64,000 nucleotides of DNA from Axinella damicornis (Eukaryota > Porifera > Demospongiae > Axinellida > Axinellidae): positions 7,858,157-7,922,156 of the forward strand of contig OZ007513.1 in assembly GCA_963931865.1 (NCBI GenBank), written 5' to 3'. Both the position numbers and the translations under genes were made by a program. The notes beneath the pieces are model-generated. The model was not told where the DNA came from, made no database searches, and saw only the letters and a program-made list of their open reading frames with translations. This document shows, one piece after another, positions 49,891 through 63,557 of this stretch (its first letter is position 1; each line of letters opens with the position of its first letter).

Positions 49891-52800
49891 GCCCCTTGAG
49901 AAATGACAATCCTGTTTTAAAAGGGTGGTGATTTTGTACTTCTGTAATTATAGACACTTTGTATGTGCATTACTTTGTGTTTTCTTCTTTTTCTAGGCAA
50001 CACATTCAGCACCATTCGTGGCCATGTGTTTGAGTGGACCTTTCTTCTTGATGAAGAAGCCACCCATCAGCAGCTTGACCCTGAAGCAATCCTCAACTTT
50101 GTCGCATTTGAGGAATCATCATATGCCACTGATCCCATTATCAGAGATCTGGAGAACCAGGTGAATCCGATGTTAGTCATACCTGTGGGCACCTTCTGAT
50201 TGCTCTCAGCTCTCAGCCATGAATATGTTGCTGCATAGTTAGTCTCATCCCCAGCTGGTTAGGTCATTTTCCCTGACCCTTCTTTGCGGGTAACTAAACT
50301 GCGAACCAGACTAGTTGATGCATGGCAGGAAAGAAACTCACCACGTAAACTACAACCTAATGTCTTGCGAACAGTTCTTTTGTGACTAGGTTGAGACATG
50401 TCTTGCTTCAATGGCTGACATATCCTCATTTGAATGAGGATATTGTGTTTTGGGAAGTTTTCAACTGGAAACCACACTCCTGGTACTTGTATAGCAAGCT
50501 CAGTTTCGAAGCCTCATGTGTTGCTTTTACGTACATACTGTGTACTAACTGGTGATGCGTTTTTCCACAGGGTCTCCATGGTGACACCGTGCTAGTGGCA
50601 GGCATGAATACTGGAACTGCCAAAGTACAAGTCCGACTTGTTGATAGGCTGTGGAAGGTATGTACGTACTGTTTGAGACTGAATACCGTAGTCGTGCGTT
50701 ATTAGACGCAGCTCACTTATAGGCGCATATTCGCTGTTAGACGCAGGTTCAACTCTCGTCCCAGGTAATCGCTGCAGTCTTCTTCCAGAAACTCTGCCAT
50801 TTTCGATCCTACGGAGTGGAAAAAAGCTATAATTCGATTTGAAGTGCACTTCCTTTTTGAGGAATGTCATTCGTTATTAGGCACATCTCGCTTATAGGCG
50901 CATATTTCCTCCCTGTGGAGTTATAGGCATATGCACCTAATAACGTGCGACTACGGTACTTATTGACGGTACTTATTGACGGTACTTATTGACGGTACTT
51001 ATTGACGGTACTTACTGACGGTACTCAGACTTATTAATCAAGACGTACATGTGTTGATAGACTATGGAAAGTTGGTGTTGTGTTTTCTGTTCTGACGTTA
51101 CATACGTAGTTGTTCTGCTGTTTCTTCAAGACTCTTCATGCTGTCGTTAGCTTTGTGTTGATATTACTCTGGTCGTATCATCTTGCTTGATGGCGGGCCG
51201 AAATTTGATGGTGAATCGAGAAGTGAGGAGTGAGTTTGAGTCGAGGTGAGCACGAACAGAATCTCTGCTTCTCTTGACAAAGGCACTTAAATTCTCACTC
51301 GAGTCTGATGGCTTGTTTACCTCATTTTGACGGTTATTCCTGCACAGCTACGTCAGCCTTCAGTGCTCAGGCCATGAGCACTTCAACAAGCCTCAGCTTT
51401 CGAGAATTCATCTGTCGATCCCTGCTGCACCTGTGAAGAAAACGACTTGTGGACAGACATTCCAGTAACAAATTGACATCTTCAAATACACCGCATCCGC
51501 TCCACTACATTTCTTGAATTCAATATCCAGTTACGAGATGAGTGGTTCGTTACCCTCGATGGCAATGAGCGACAACGAGGAGACCATTCGTGATGAAATA
51601 ACACAACTTGTACATTCCAAAGGTGGACAATTTATTGATTGTAAGAACACTGCCATCCAAATCATTCGCGTAAGCAGGTGCAGCCCCCAGTCCCAGCTAC
51701 AAAACCCAGCTTTGAGTGGACTGGAGGTGCAGAAATGATTCTGTCAGATAGCAGTGCACCTGGCATACAGAACATTTGTACTATTTCCTCTGCCATGTGG
51801 CTATGTACCTCTAACTGAGATCCACTGGAAAAGAAGTCCAACGTGGTATACCAGGTGCCATGTAGTTGTGGACATGTGTACATAAGGGAAACGAAGAGAG
51901 CCCTCGAGGTCTGCATCAAGGAACATCAGGCGGCTACGAGGAGGGGAGAGCTGGAGAAGTCAGCAATTGCCGAACACGCGTGGAACCACCATCACCAAGG
52001 TTTTGGACGAGGCAACAAACAACAGCACATTGCTCTTGAAAGAAGCAATTCGCATCCACCTCGCAGCCACGGACACACTGTTGAACAGAGACCAGGGTGT
52101 GGCCATCCCCGAATGCTGGACAGCTATCCTGAGCCACACCCACCCAGCGTCAAACTCCACTCACCATCGATGACATCATCCAATCTTTGGACGCCGTTCA
52201 CATGGAGCTGAAGCGGAGATGGCGCCTCTCTGTCTGACTGTTTTAGTATTTAAGTTCTGTATTCCTGCAGTTATGTATTGTGTACCCTGATGAAGACTAC
52301 AGTATAGTAGTCGAAACGTTGAAGAATTTTGATGAACATCTGCATGGTTGGAATTGGAGAAACTTCATAATCATACCTCTAACAAGTTTCTCTGGACATC
52401 CTGACAGACAGCTATGACTCTACGTACCTCTAACTAGTTTCTCTGGACATCCTGACAGACAGCTATGAGTCTACGTACCTCTAACTAGTTTCTCTGGACA
52501 TCCTGACAGACAGCTATGACGTGACTACATACCTCTATCTGGTTTCCCTGACGGACAGCTATGACTTGACTGCATTCGTTTCTCTGGACATCCTGACAGA
52601 CAGCTATGACTCTACGTACCTCTAACTAGTTTCTCTGGACATCCTGACAGACAGCTATGACTTGACTACATACCTCTAACTGGTTTCTCTGGAACACCCT
52701 GACGGACAGCTATATAGGACTTGACTGCATTCCTCTGACTCGTTTCTGTGGACATCCTGGCAGACAGCTATGACTTGACTACATACCTCTAACTGGTTTC

Positions 52801-55800
52801 TCTGGACATCCTGACGGACAGCTATGACTTGACTGCATTCCTCTAACTGGTTTCTCTGGACACCCTGACGGACAGCTATGACTTGACTACATACGTACCT
52901 CTAACTGGTTTCTCTGGACATCCTGCTCAGATAGATAGGACAACTATGACTAGATATTAATTTTAAAGCACTATGTGTACTTCTGTTTATAGAATGTCAG
53001 CCCGGACATTGTGAAGCTGCTAGTCGTGGAGAACATCATGCTCCAGCCTTCAGTGAACGTCTACATTCTACCTCTGTCCTTTGTGGACTACCGTGTGGAG
53101 AGACGAAAACATGGACGAACTGAAGTTGTTCCACTGCCTTGTGACCAGTACACTCTTGAACTGACAAACAGTACCGTAGGAAAGTTGGATCGTCAGAGGT
53201 CAAGGGTCACTGGACTGGTTGTGGGATACACAGAAGTTGTGCTTCAAGATAAGAGTATCCTTTATTTGCAGTGGTGATACCTGCTTTGTAATTTTATTGA
53301 GGCCTGCCCAGCGCCCATGTGTTCCATGTGTTCATGTGTCCAGTTGATCCCCATTCCCACACAATTGCGTATGTATAGGATCTACGTTATGCAATTTATC
53401 CTCCGCGGGGAAGTTTGGCCGAGGCGAAGCCGAGGCTAATCTTTCCCAAGGAGGATAAACCGCATAACCTCCGAGTCGATGTAGTAGATCCGGCTTCTAC
53501 CACAGACGTAACCTCCAAGTCAAGTTAGTAGCTGGATCCGGCTGCTAGACAGCTACAACTCTGATTCTCAGCACAGCGTGGCGATCCTTTGATGTACCGT
53601 GGAGGATAAATCGCATAACCTCCGCTATGACATCATAGCGGAGGTTATGCGATCTATCCTCTGCGGTACATCAAAGGAACGCCCACGCACTGTGTGGTAG
53701 AATGTATAGAGAAGGTATACCCACCCATCTTTGTGTAAAGCATCTGGAATTAGAAAAATGCCATGTAAGGTGTCCACCACCCTCTTAGGCTAATTACACT
53801 CCTGGTAGGGGAAAAATTGTGCCGCGTAAATAATATTACACTCCTGGTATAGGAAAAATTGTGCCGCGTAATGTAAATAAATAAATAACCTTGCGAATGG
53901 CCTACAAAGAATCTGCCTACACCATCGTGATCGCTATCGTTCAGTGACCCAAGCGTACAATTTTTGTGCTGAAACTCACCTTGGTGGTGGAGATACAAGC
54001 GCTTTTGTCTCACCGTGGCCGCCATTGCTTGAGCGCTCTCTCCGACTTCCGGTGGCAGTACCATTCTTAGGAAAGGCACACGAAGATTCTGACCACACAG
54101 CCGTGATCACTGTCGTTCACTGACGCTTACATGCCAAAACTCACCGTGCTGGCTAAGTTGTGAGTGCTGTCTTGTCTTCCTTTTGGTCGCCATTGCTCGC
54201 GATCGACTGAGCCACGTGGCATGTGCGTTAATCGGAACGAATTGCAATAATTAGCTTCGCTACGGTACGGCGAGGCAACCGCGGCGTTGCAACGGCTCGC
54301 TATCATGCACTGTCCCAACCGTACAATTTTGGTGCTGAAACTCACCTTGGTGGTTGAGATATGAGCGCTTTTGTCTCGCCGTGGACGCCATTGCTCGAGA
54401 GCTCACTCCGACTTCCCGTGGCAGTACCGTTCTTAGGAAACACGGACTACACGGTCGTGATCGCTGCCGTTCACTGACGCTTACATGCCAAAACTCACCG
54501 TGCTGGCGAAGTTGTGAGCGCTGTAGAAGTTTCTTGTCTTCTCCTTGGCCGCCATTGCTGACTCAGCTCAATTGATCGACGTCGCGTCAACGACCGATCC
54601 GAGCATGGCCGGTCCTCACGTGGCATGTGCGTTAATTGGAATGCATTGCAATACCTAGCTTGCACTACGGTCGAGTTGCAACCGGTTGCAACACGGCTAC
54701 CAGGAGTGCGGTTGCCCCTCGAAGATCAGATAATAAATTGTGAGGAGCAGTATCCTGATAGTAAGCTTAATTGGGGGTCTCAACTGACCAAGTCTCCAGA
54801 CGAAAGTAGTTCATATACGTGTCATTGGCCTGTAGTACACTTTCTTAGTATGCTGCTGCTCTTTGTTCCATGACCTGTTTCCAGATATGTTGCACACGCC
54901 TTCTGCTTCCAAGCCCTCAGCAGGAGTGCATGTCGTACCACCTCATCATTTAGGTAACACCAATTGACACGTTAGGCCTGCACCATTTTTGGTAGCGCGA
55001 AAAACGGTGGAGGGCCTGGGGCATTTATCATGTGCGTTACATCAAGGGTGGACAGAAGGTATAGACACAACTTGCACATCGAGGGTGAAGTTTTGTTTTC
55101 TTTGTTGTTTGGCCTTATGCCTACCACTAGTGTGTGTTCCTTGAGAACTAACAAAAAACAGTCACTGTGAATCGCTGAGACAAAACTGATGGTGGCGACA
55201 TGCTAAGAATATGAAAGGGGAGCTCAGTAATGATACTTGAAGAGTTACAACTTACCCAGCAGTACGTAATTCTCTTGTCTAGGGTTCTCAATTGTCCCTG
55301 GCAATAGTTGGGTGCTGGAGGCTGGAAGAGAGTATGCCATCACCGTTCACGTGTATGACAAGCTAAACCACAAGATCATTGTTACGGAGGTGAGTGATGG
55401 TCTTTGCAGTTGCCATTCCTCAAGAGTTGTGTCCATACAAGTGCATGCAAGAAAATCTGGGAGCTGAAAGCATATATTCCATTCCTGAGCGCATAATTAT
55501 CTCTAGCTACCTACATGTAGTGTGAACCGGAATCTACCGGATGAATTTGCAGTTGTGTTCTGTGATTTGATAGGCAGGCATCACTGCCAAAGACCTCCAA
55601 TATTGAATCAACCATCACTTCATCAGCAATAACCTAAAGCTTTTTCTTTTCCACAGTGATTCATTTAGAGCTCCCAATCTGAGCAGTGGCCATTTCAAAC
55701 ATTTTCTTGTTACCCACTGCAGAATGTACTTCTGGAGACCACCATCCCACCGGAGTACCTCCATACTTTTCTCTCTTCGGGAAACGGTTCTTACCACCAC

Positions 55801-58800
55801 GTCAAAGCTTTGAAGCGCGGGACAACATCCATACCCTCCTCACTGAAGAAAATCAAGGTGAGAACAACAAGGGATGTTGCAGTAGCTAAACATGCCTATC
55901 CCAAAATGTCATAGATTGCTAAGTGGAAGTGTCCTGACCACAAGTTTACTTAAACCACTTAGACTTCATGACCTACTTAAACCACTTTGGCTTCACAGGT
56001 TTACTTATATCAACATTGTTTCCAGTTTGTTTTAGTGGCATTACACTTACATATGTAATGTAATACGACATCCTAAGATTGCACAGTCCTGCACTCAATG
56101 CCACCAGGCTACGTACACCAACCATACCACCATACCAACACTTTACAAGCCGTGATAAGAATTATGTCCACAGTGACTCTGTTTTTCATTACTCAGCACC
56201 CTGAGACGAGCAAGCTACACGACCTTCCCTCAACTGTTCACAAGCTACAACCATTGGAGATCTACGATCCAGTTAAAGTGGAGCCAGCCCAGCTAGTACT
56301 TCTCTGGGACCCAGTATCTGAGTTCCGATACACATACACACTACAGGTATCCAACACTGACTGTCAGTCCATAGCTGTGTGCAGGCATCCTACAGATAAT
56401 TGTGTTAAAATCTAGAATACTTTCGTAGGACAGCAACGAAAACAAACTCTAAATAAAATTTCAGAGTGAGAATTTTGTAGTACAAAAGTACACCTGCAGC
56501 CACGCGGTTTTTCTTGAAGGCTGCCTTGATGGTTCTCGATGTGCCCTTTGACACGGAACCCAGAGAACGTACCGTACCGGGAAGAATCTGGCCACACAAG
56601 ACTCCTTCTCTGGCCGCATATACATTGTCGCCTACTAATCCAATGGCATGCCTACTGGACAGTCTGCCTGCTGTGAGCTGATGCTTCCCTTTGGCCATGC
56701 CGGTCATTCTATGGTGCTATACGTTATGTTTCCGAAACCTAAATTCAACACGAAAATCCGTCTTATGAATTTTAATGTTTATAATTAGTGTGTATGGTCT
56801 TCCTGGCACTCAGAAAACATGTTTGCCATGTAATTTCTCAGGTGTAGTTCAGGTGTCAAAACCTGATTGGAGGCCTGGGAATGAGGCTGGCAAATGGACA
56901 TATACAGATACGCACTTTGAACCCTTACAGGCTCACCTTTAACCCTTATTAGGCTAGTGGAGGGAGTGGCAACTACCAATGGTCGTGCAATCCCGAAGGC
57001 GTTGTGGGTGTGTCTAGTGGCAATTTGACGATCATCACCAGAGGAAAGACCCAGGTCATTGCTGCTGATCGGAGGAACACAGCTCATTTTGATCAGACTG
57101 AGGTACATGCAGTCATACTGTGTATGTAGTAGTAGCCTCGTTCCCAGGCCGTTAGGGAGAAACGGCCTGGGAACTTCCTCGAGTTCAAACTGTATACAGA
57201 TGTAATGTCGTGGAAATTGCATACGTACCTCATTGAAGCAGTGAAGTCCATGTGATACTTCTGGTATTTTCTCCTGCTGAGAATGGTCCTTTCCTGCTCG
57301 TGGAAGCAACTGTTTGCTGCATGTTCTGCGACGGAAGGCAAGCAGAAGACAAATGAGCGACAATCGTCGTGCAGAGCATCTACATGTACATTAGCGTGAA
57401 TCAAGCAATCGACTATTGTGATGAATGGGTGCGACGGCGACGTTTCAAGGCATAACAAATTTCGGCTTACTGTTGTCATGTGACAATGTTCTGAAATCTG
57501 ATTGGTTCTGCCAACTCTCTGGCGGCGGAAGTAACAGTTTGAACTTCCATAATTAAGTTGCCGGGCCGTTTCTCCCTAACGGCCTGGGAATGTAGTAGAT
57601 GAGAGCTTTGCTAGTTCCAGTATCCGCAATTACAATTTGATGTGAGAAATATCCACGAAGCAGCATCTGACTACGTAGTGTAGCCATCTGTTGTTGATTG
57701 GCTGTCCACAGAATTCCTTGTATGGATTTCAAGTACGCAGTACGTCTGAATTCCAAGTGTTTGAGACTACTATAGTCTCTTTCCTAGTGTGAGCCCACAT
57801 AGGCTCCTCTAGCCACTATGGTGGGGACCTAAAATGTACGGCTGTTCTCTGATTGCATCCGCTTTAGCTGCTGCTCCCCGATTGTTGTGTTCTCGTCTGC
57901 TGTTGCTTCCCAATTGCATCCGCTTCAGCTGCTGCTCTCGATTGCATCCGCTTGCAAGTTCCATACCTTGAGATGCAAGATTTCATGCCTCTTTGCACCA
58001 CTCCTATTGAAAAATGAAGCCATGTTTTTCAAAGATATCAATACATTAAGATTTTACGTGTCTGTGTGTGTGTGTGTGTGTGTGAGTGACGGAAGTGGGA
58101 TGTTTGTGGGGCGGGACTAGACTATAGTGACGCGCGACCTTCGTACTTTAATTTATTTACTGAACCTCGAACTCCGCGAAGAATGTTCGAGAACATTGGG
58201 CCCGGGCATGGGCTGGAATCCACGTATGCAATCGGGGAGCCGCAGTCGAAGCGGACGCAATCGGGCGAGCAGCAGTTCAAGCGGACGCAATCGGGGAGCA
58301 GCAGTCGAAGCGGACGCGATCGGGCGGCGAGCAGCAGCTGAAGTGGGCGCAATCGGGGAGCAGCATGCGCAGCTGGACGCGAGGCGGAGGCAAACGGAGA
58401 GCAGCAGTGGAAGCTGATGCCACAATCGAAGCGGATGCCGCAATCATGGATAATGGCCCGGGAGCAGCAGCTGAAGCGTACGCAAGCGGCGAGCAGCAGC
58501 TGAAGCGGACGCAATCAGGGAGAAGCAGCTCTTCAGAAAGCTGTCCGGCGCCGGATTACGCACGGTAGGCGAACAAGGGGGAAGTAGCTGAGCGAGCGAA
58601 GCGAGCTCAGCTACTTGTAATTATTGTGATTCTTCACAATTCAGGTTTATGTGGTCCCACCGGCAGAGATATTGTTTCTTCCTTCACAAGTGGAAGCAGC
58701 CATTGGACACCGTCTGTTGCTGCCAGTACAAGTGATGGGATACACTGATGAGTCAACGAAAAAGCTGCTGGCATTTAAAGATTGCCACAGTCTGAAGGTG

Positions 58801-61090
58801 GAGATTACCACTTCGGACGTTTCCATTTTCAATATATCTGTGGAGTCAAACCGAGGTACGTTGGTGGTATTTTGCAACATACAGCCACACTGCATGCACA
58901 ATAATTATATAATCCCGAGACAAAATGTAAGTACCGTAGTCTCTAGCCTCGTTCCCAGGCCCGAGACGGCGAGGAGAAAAGGGCCTGGTTTCCACTGTTT
59001 GCGCATGCGCTTAATTATCTGTAACCGAATCACGTATTCATAAGGGGGAGGGTGCAAATGACGTCTTCGTAGTCACATGGTCAAGGGTGTGACGCTAGCT
59101 ATTTTGCTACACTGGTCCTCGATCCGCGAGATGAGGGGCGACACAACCATAATTGCACCGCCACCAGTAACAGACTTACCGGACATTCTTTATTCAAAAC
59201 AAACGGAAGAGTGTGGTAGCATACAGACTCCACCCAGTCGGTGCGATGATAGCCACACGAAAACATCCCATTGTTCCATCGCAGGTCACTCTTCTAGCTC
59301 AATTCAGGAACGCCTTGCCACCTGAGGGCATAGGAGAGCACGATCGAGAGCTGTTGACTTGTAACGCACGCCACTACTAAGCACTTGCTAGCTAGCTACG
59401 GATGATGTTATCCACTTTGACGTCACAAGTGTACAAACGTAATTGAACGTCCACGGTGCTGGTGGAATTCCACCGCTAGTTAACGCATGCGCAAACAGTG
59501 GAAACCAGGCCCTTTTCTCCTCGCCGTCTCAGGCCTGGGAACGAGGCTACATAGTCTCCCACCAGGAGCCCATAATGGGAAGGAGCGTCCAACTACGTAG
59601 CATAGCCATCAGACTCAGAGTAGCAGTACGTACTTATACGGATTTCGTTTGCAGTCTGTATACACATACAGCGAATTTCAGTTGCGTTCGAATCTCCGTG
59701 TAGTACTACAGAATCGCGTGTAGACCGATTTTCGAGCTGGTTCTGCTGACATCCTATTGCAAATATCCCGCTTCGCGTGTGCGCACTGTACAAGTGTACA
59801 TCCATACGCGATTCCGTACGGAAGCGAACGCAACGCGGAGATTCGAACACAACTGAAATTCGCTGTATACAGCTGCAAGTGGTGTCTGGTAAGTAGGTGG
59901 GCAGGTGTTATGTATGCTAGCGTGGACGGTTAGCCATCTCTATTTTGTGGACTGGACTTGGGACTAGTCTTGGGACTGGACTGTGGGACTGTACTCACAG
60001 AAAGTTGCGCTCATCATTTTGAAGCTACTAGAATACTTACATGACATGAATGGAATTCGGGGCAGCCGACCATGACTCGATATCTGCCGTTCCAGCAGCC
60101 CTTTCTGCCAGAGCGTGTGCGCCAACAATGCACTGAATTGGTTCATTCCCAGACTGAAATGGTCTGGGGACAAGAATCCACGGATAATTATAGGCCTACA
60201 GGCAGTCAGTGGGAAAGCAGGAACGGAAGTGCTAGTCAAACTTGGCAGCAGCATAAAAACATTTCAAAAAGCTGCAAACTGGTTGTACCACTTGGTGTAC
60301 GAGAGTTTGCTAGCAATGACCGCCGTTTTTCACAAGTCTGCGAGCCTCATTTTAATGCCCCCTGGTGAGCATCTTCTAGAATGTCTAAACTACACGTGCA
60401 TGTTCAGTATGTTACGTTGAGTAGCCAGTGAATCTATTGTGGCTCGAGCCGGTTTGAGGTTCCTAGTTTAGGCTGTTAGTTTAGCCAACAGGATTATGAG
60501 TGTGTCCAGGTGTTTTTGTTCCCCTGTAAAGATGTAGATGCACGGAACCACGAGTCCTTTCCAAGTTCAACTTCACACGGGACCGTCTCCTGTCACCATT
60601 GATGATACAAATAATCTCACTGCCACTCTTCTGCAGCAGACTCTGGAAATTTCCCGTGGTACATGACTGACAGTATTACAGTTCTTGAGGATAGTTTTAG
60701 TCGTCGTGAATGTTATGGCCGCCCTCGCGTTGAACTGGCAGTTCTTGCCAATGTAGGGAGACCACGCAGCTTTGTGACCACAAACAGTATAATGACACTG
60801 CCAGGGTTCATGCTCACATAACAACACAGTTACAAAAGTAAAAAGGATCGAGAGTACTGTACTTTGTGTACTTACGTAGCACTTGCGAAAAACGTTTTTG
60901 GAATGTAAGCCCTCCCCCCACTTTAGTAGTGGATGGGGGCTGGGGGGTATATTAACGGGAGGCTACGGTGTGTACACATGTCACCAATCGCAGATAGATG
61001 AATAGTGGTTCTTTCAGCTGATGATGAGACTGTAGTGCATTCTATATATACGTATAGCACCTGAATCATTTCAGCAATGCTGTTTGTCAT

Positions 61091-61149
<59 letters not shown>

Positions 61150-63470
61150 CGCACATGCATGCAATGCACACTCATATACACACACATGCACATACGAATG
61201 ATGTGAACAGATTCCATCACTCTCCCTGCTGGTGCCTGTATGACCATTTCAGCCAGAGCGTTGAAGCAAGGCAACACCAAAGTAACCATCGCCTACACTC
61301 ACCAGGATATTCTCCTTGAGGCTAGTTCATTCATCGCATCTTATCCACCCTTGGTCGCCGCTGACCCACAAAACATCGCCGTGCTGACTCTAGGGTCTTC
61401 TAAAGATTTCATTTTTGAAGGAGGGCCGGCACCTTGGGTCCTGGACAGATCAAAGTATTTTGACAGATGTGAGTAATAGACTTAGTGCCCGTTTTATGTT
61501 TAGTAGAGTAAGCCCGAGCGCTAGCCTCATTGGGCGAGCGTGAGCGAGCCCTACACTAGTCGTAGTGGAGCGCGGCTCGTGCTGTTGTCGATATGTCTCC
61601 CATACCGTAAATCTGGTGCATGCAATATAACGTACGAACTTTGCATTCGTTTCCGGACGTAAATCTCCACCGTGCGCGAGAGTCTGGTACTGAGAATATG
61701 TCTACCTGTTTGATGGACGATGGCGACAAGACGCAGACCGCTCGCAACCTACCTATTCATTGGCTACAGGCCTAGAGCGATGCACGACCATGAACTCTCT
61801 GTACGGCCTCCTCAATGGCGGCAGCGAAGATGAACACCGCTAGTGGACCTACCTATGCATCAACCTCAGCAGTACATGACATGTCCTGCAGAACACATGG
61901 TGTGCTGGACTAGTGTGCAGCATGCATATAGGTTGTGTGTTACCTGCCATATTGCCGCTAGACTGCTTCAGCTAGCCTGACTCACAGTTCCTGTGTTGTG
62001 CATATGTACCTTTGGTGTGACTTTCTGTGGCCTGAGTTTGTGCTGTGCTCCATTCTGATGACAGTCTTGTACGTACAACTGTTCCATGTGCACTCGTTCA
62101 CGCTCACCCCACATGTCACTCATTCCACTAGTATAGTTATGTAAGCGAGTCTGACGTTCACTTACCCAATTCTTTTTCGATTAACTTTGCCATTGTCCAT
62201 AGCATTGTTGTACCTGATATCCTGTGGGTGAGAGCATCAATGAACTGGAGTGTGTAAGGGTAGAGCTAACTACTGATCTTTAGCGTTAACCAGCTCCATC
62301 TGCTCCAGGTGTCACGAACGCCATGGTGTGGGCTCCATGACCTAAGTTCATGTCTGATTTTTCAACTGGAGCAGGGTAGCATTGCCGAATCTAGGGCCAC
62401 AAATGTACTTACGTAGGATGGCTGTGTGCAGTTAGGAGCACAAAAACCCGTTGTGAATTGCAAGCTGAAAGACTGACCTCCGACATAGTCTGGTTGGTAA
62501 AGAAACTGCTCAGTCAAGTGGAGCATGCATGATGCACTGTTTACTTGCTTACATCTAGAGCACGAGGAACTGGATTGGAAACGCACGCGCCGCCCTATTC
62601 TTAATGTATGGAATGTCGGCACGGCCTTTGATTGAATGCGGGTTTCGCTGGTTTTTTGTTGTCCCTCTGGTGCCGCACAGGGACTGTTCTGGGACTTACC
62701 TCTTGTACCGTCGGATCGACCTTCAACCGGTGTATGCCCAAAGCAGTAAGTTTTGCTCCTGAGTCGTAGATAAAAGCATGCTTGGGCAGCCTCAAAAAAC
62801 CGACATATCCCTGAAATTGTGATACCCGTGTACTGTTAGTCGTTACTCAGGACCGTCAGGAGTGAAATTTGCCGCTTTGGGCATACACCAGTTCAAGACG
62901 GATCGAACGATACGAAAGGTAAGCCTCAGAACGGTTTCCGTGTGGCAGCAAACTTGAGCGAAACCCGCATTCAATCCCGTAAACGTGCGTTTCCAATCCA
63001 GTTCCGTGCTCTATTATCCATGCTTACATGGAGGTAGCTTGTATTGCTTTATCTCTCTGCAGTGTCTGCTGAAAGAGCAAGTGACGTAGCGATATATCAG
63101 AAATCTGCAGTTCAGGGTACGTCTAGAGATTTCTGTTGTCTTCCAACAATTGAAGTAGACTTCATGTTTGTATGCTAACTTCTTGTGTGTTCACAATTGC
63201 ATGATTGCTTACCACACGCCTTTCTTCAAAGCTCAAATTCCCACATGCGTAAGTTTGAAGAATCAACATTGCTTTTACTCTGTGGCCAAATTTCCCATGA
63301 GACACAGCTCTTCAGATTCAGAAGCATAGCATTCTAATGCACATGCCCACAGACTGAGCACTTTGTACCAAAGTGGAAGAGTTAAGAGGAAGCATGGACA
63401 ACCACAAGGTCGAGGTCCAAGGATTGCCCGCACCATAGCCTAGTCCCACCGCACGAACATCCCAATTCTG

Positions 63471-63557
<87 letters not shown>

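Noticed and set aside
52372..52945. Regular direct repeats that could be taken for a CRISPR array
   Set aside because: Units are contiguous, without unique spacers, in a metazoan intron; it is an ordinary tandem array.
56405..56707. Minus-strand 100-codon frame in NUP210 intron 11 (MTGMAKGKHQLTAGRLSSRH...)
   Set aside because: The composition looks protein-like and it starts with ATG, but no family, splice context or repeat copy supports it; left unannotated.
61071..61319. His/Thr-repeat and Cys/Val-repeat frames (also at 63382-63675)
   Set aside because: They are translations of (CA)n microsatellites.
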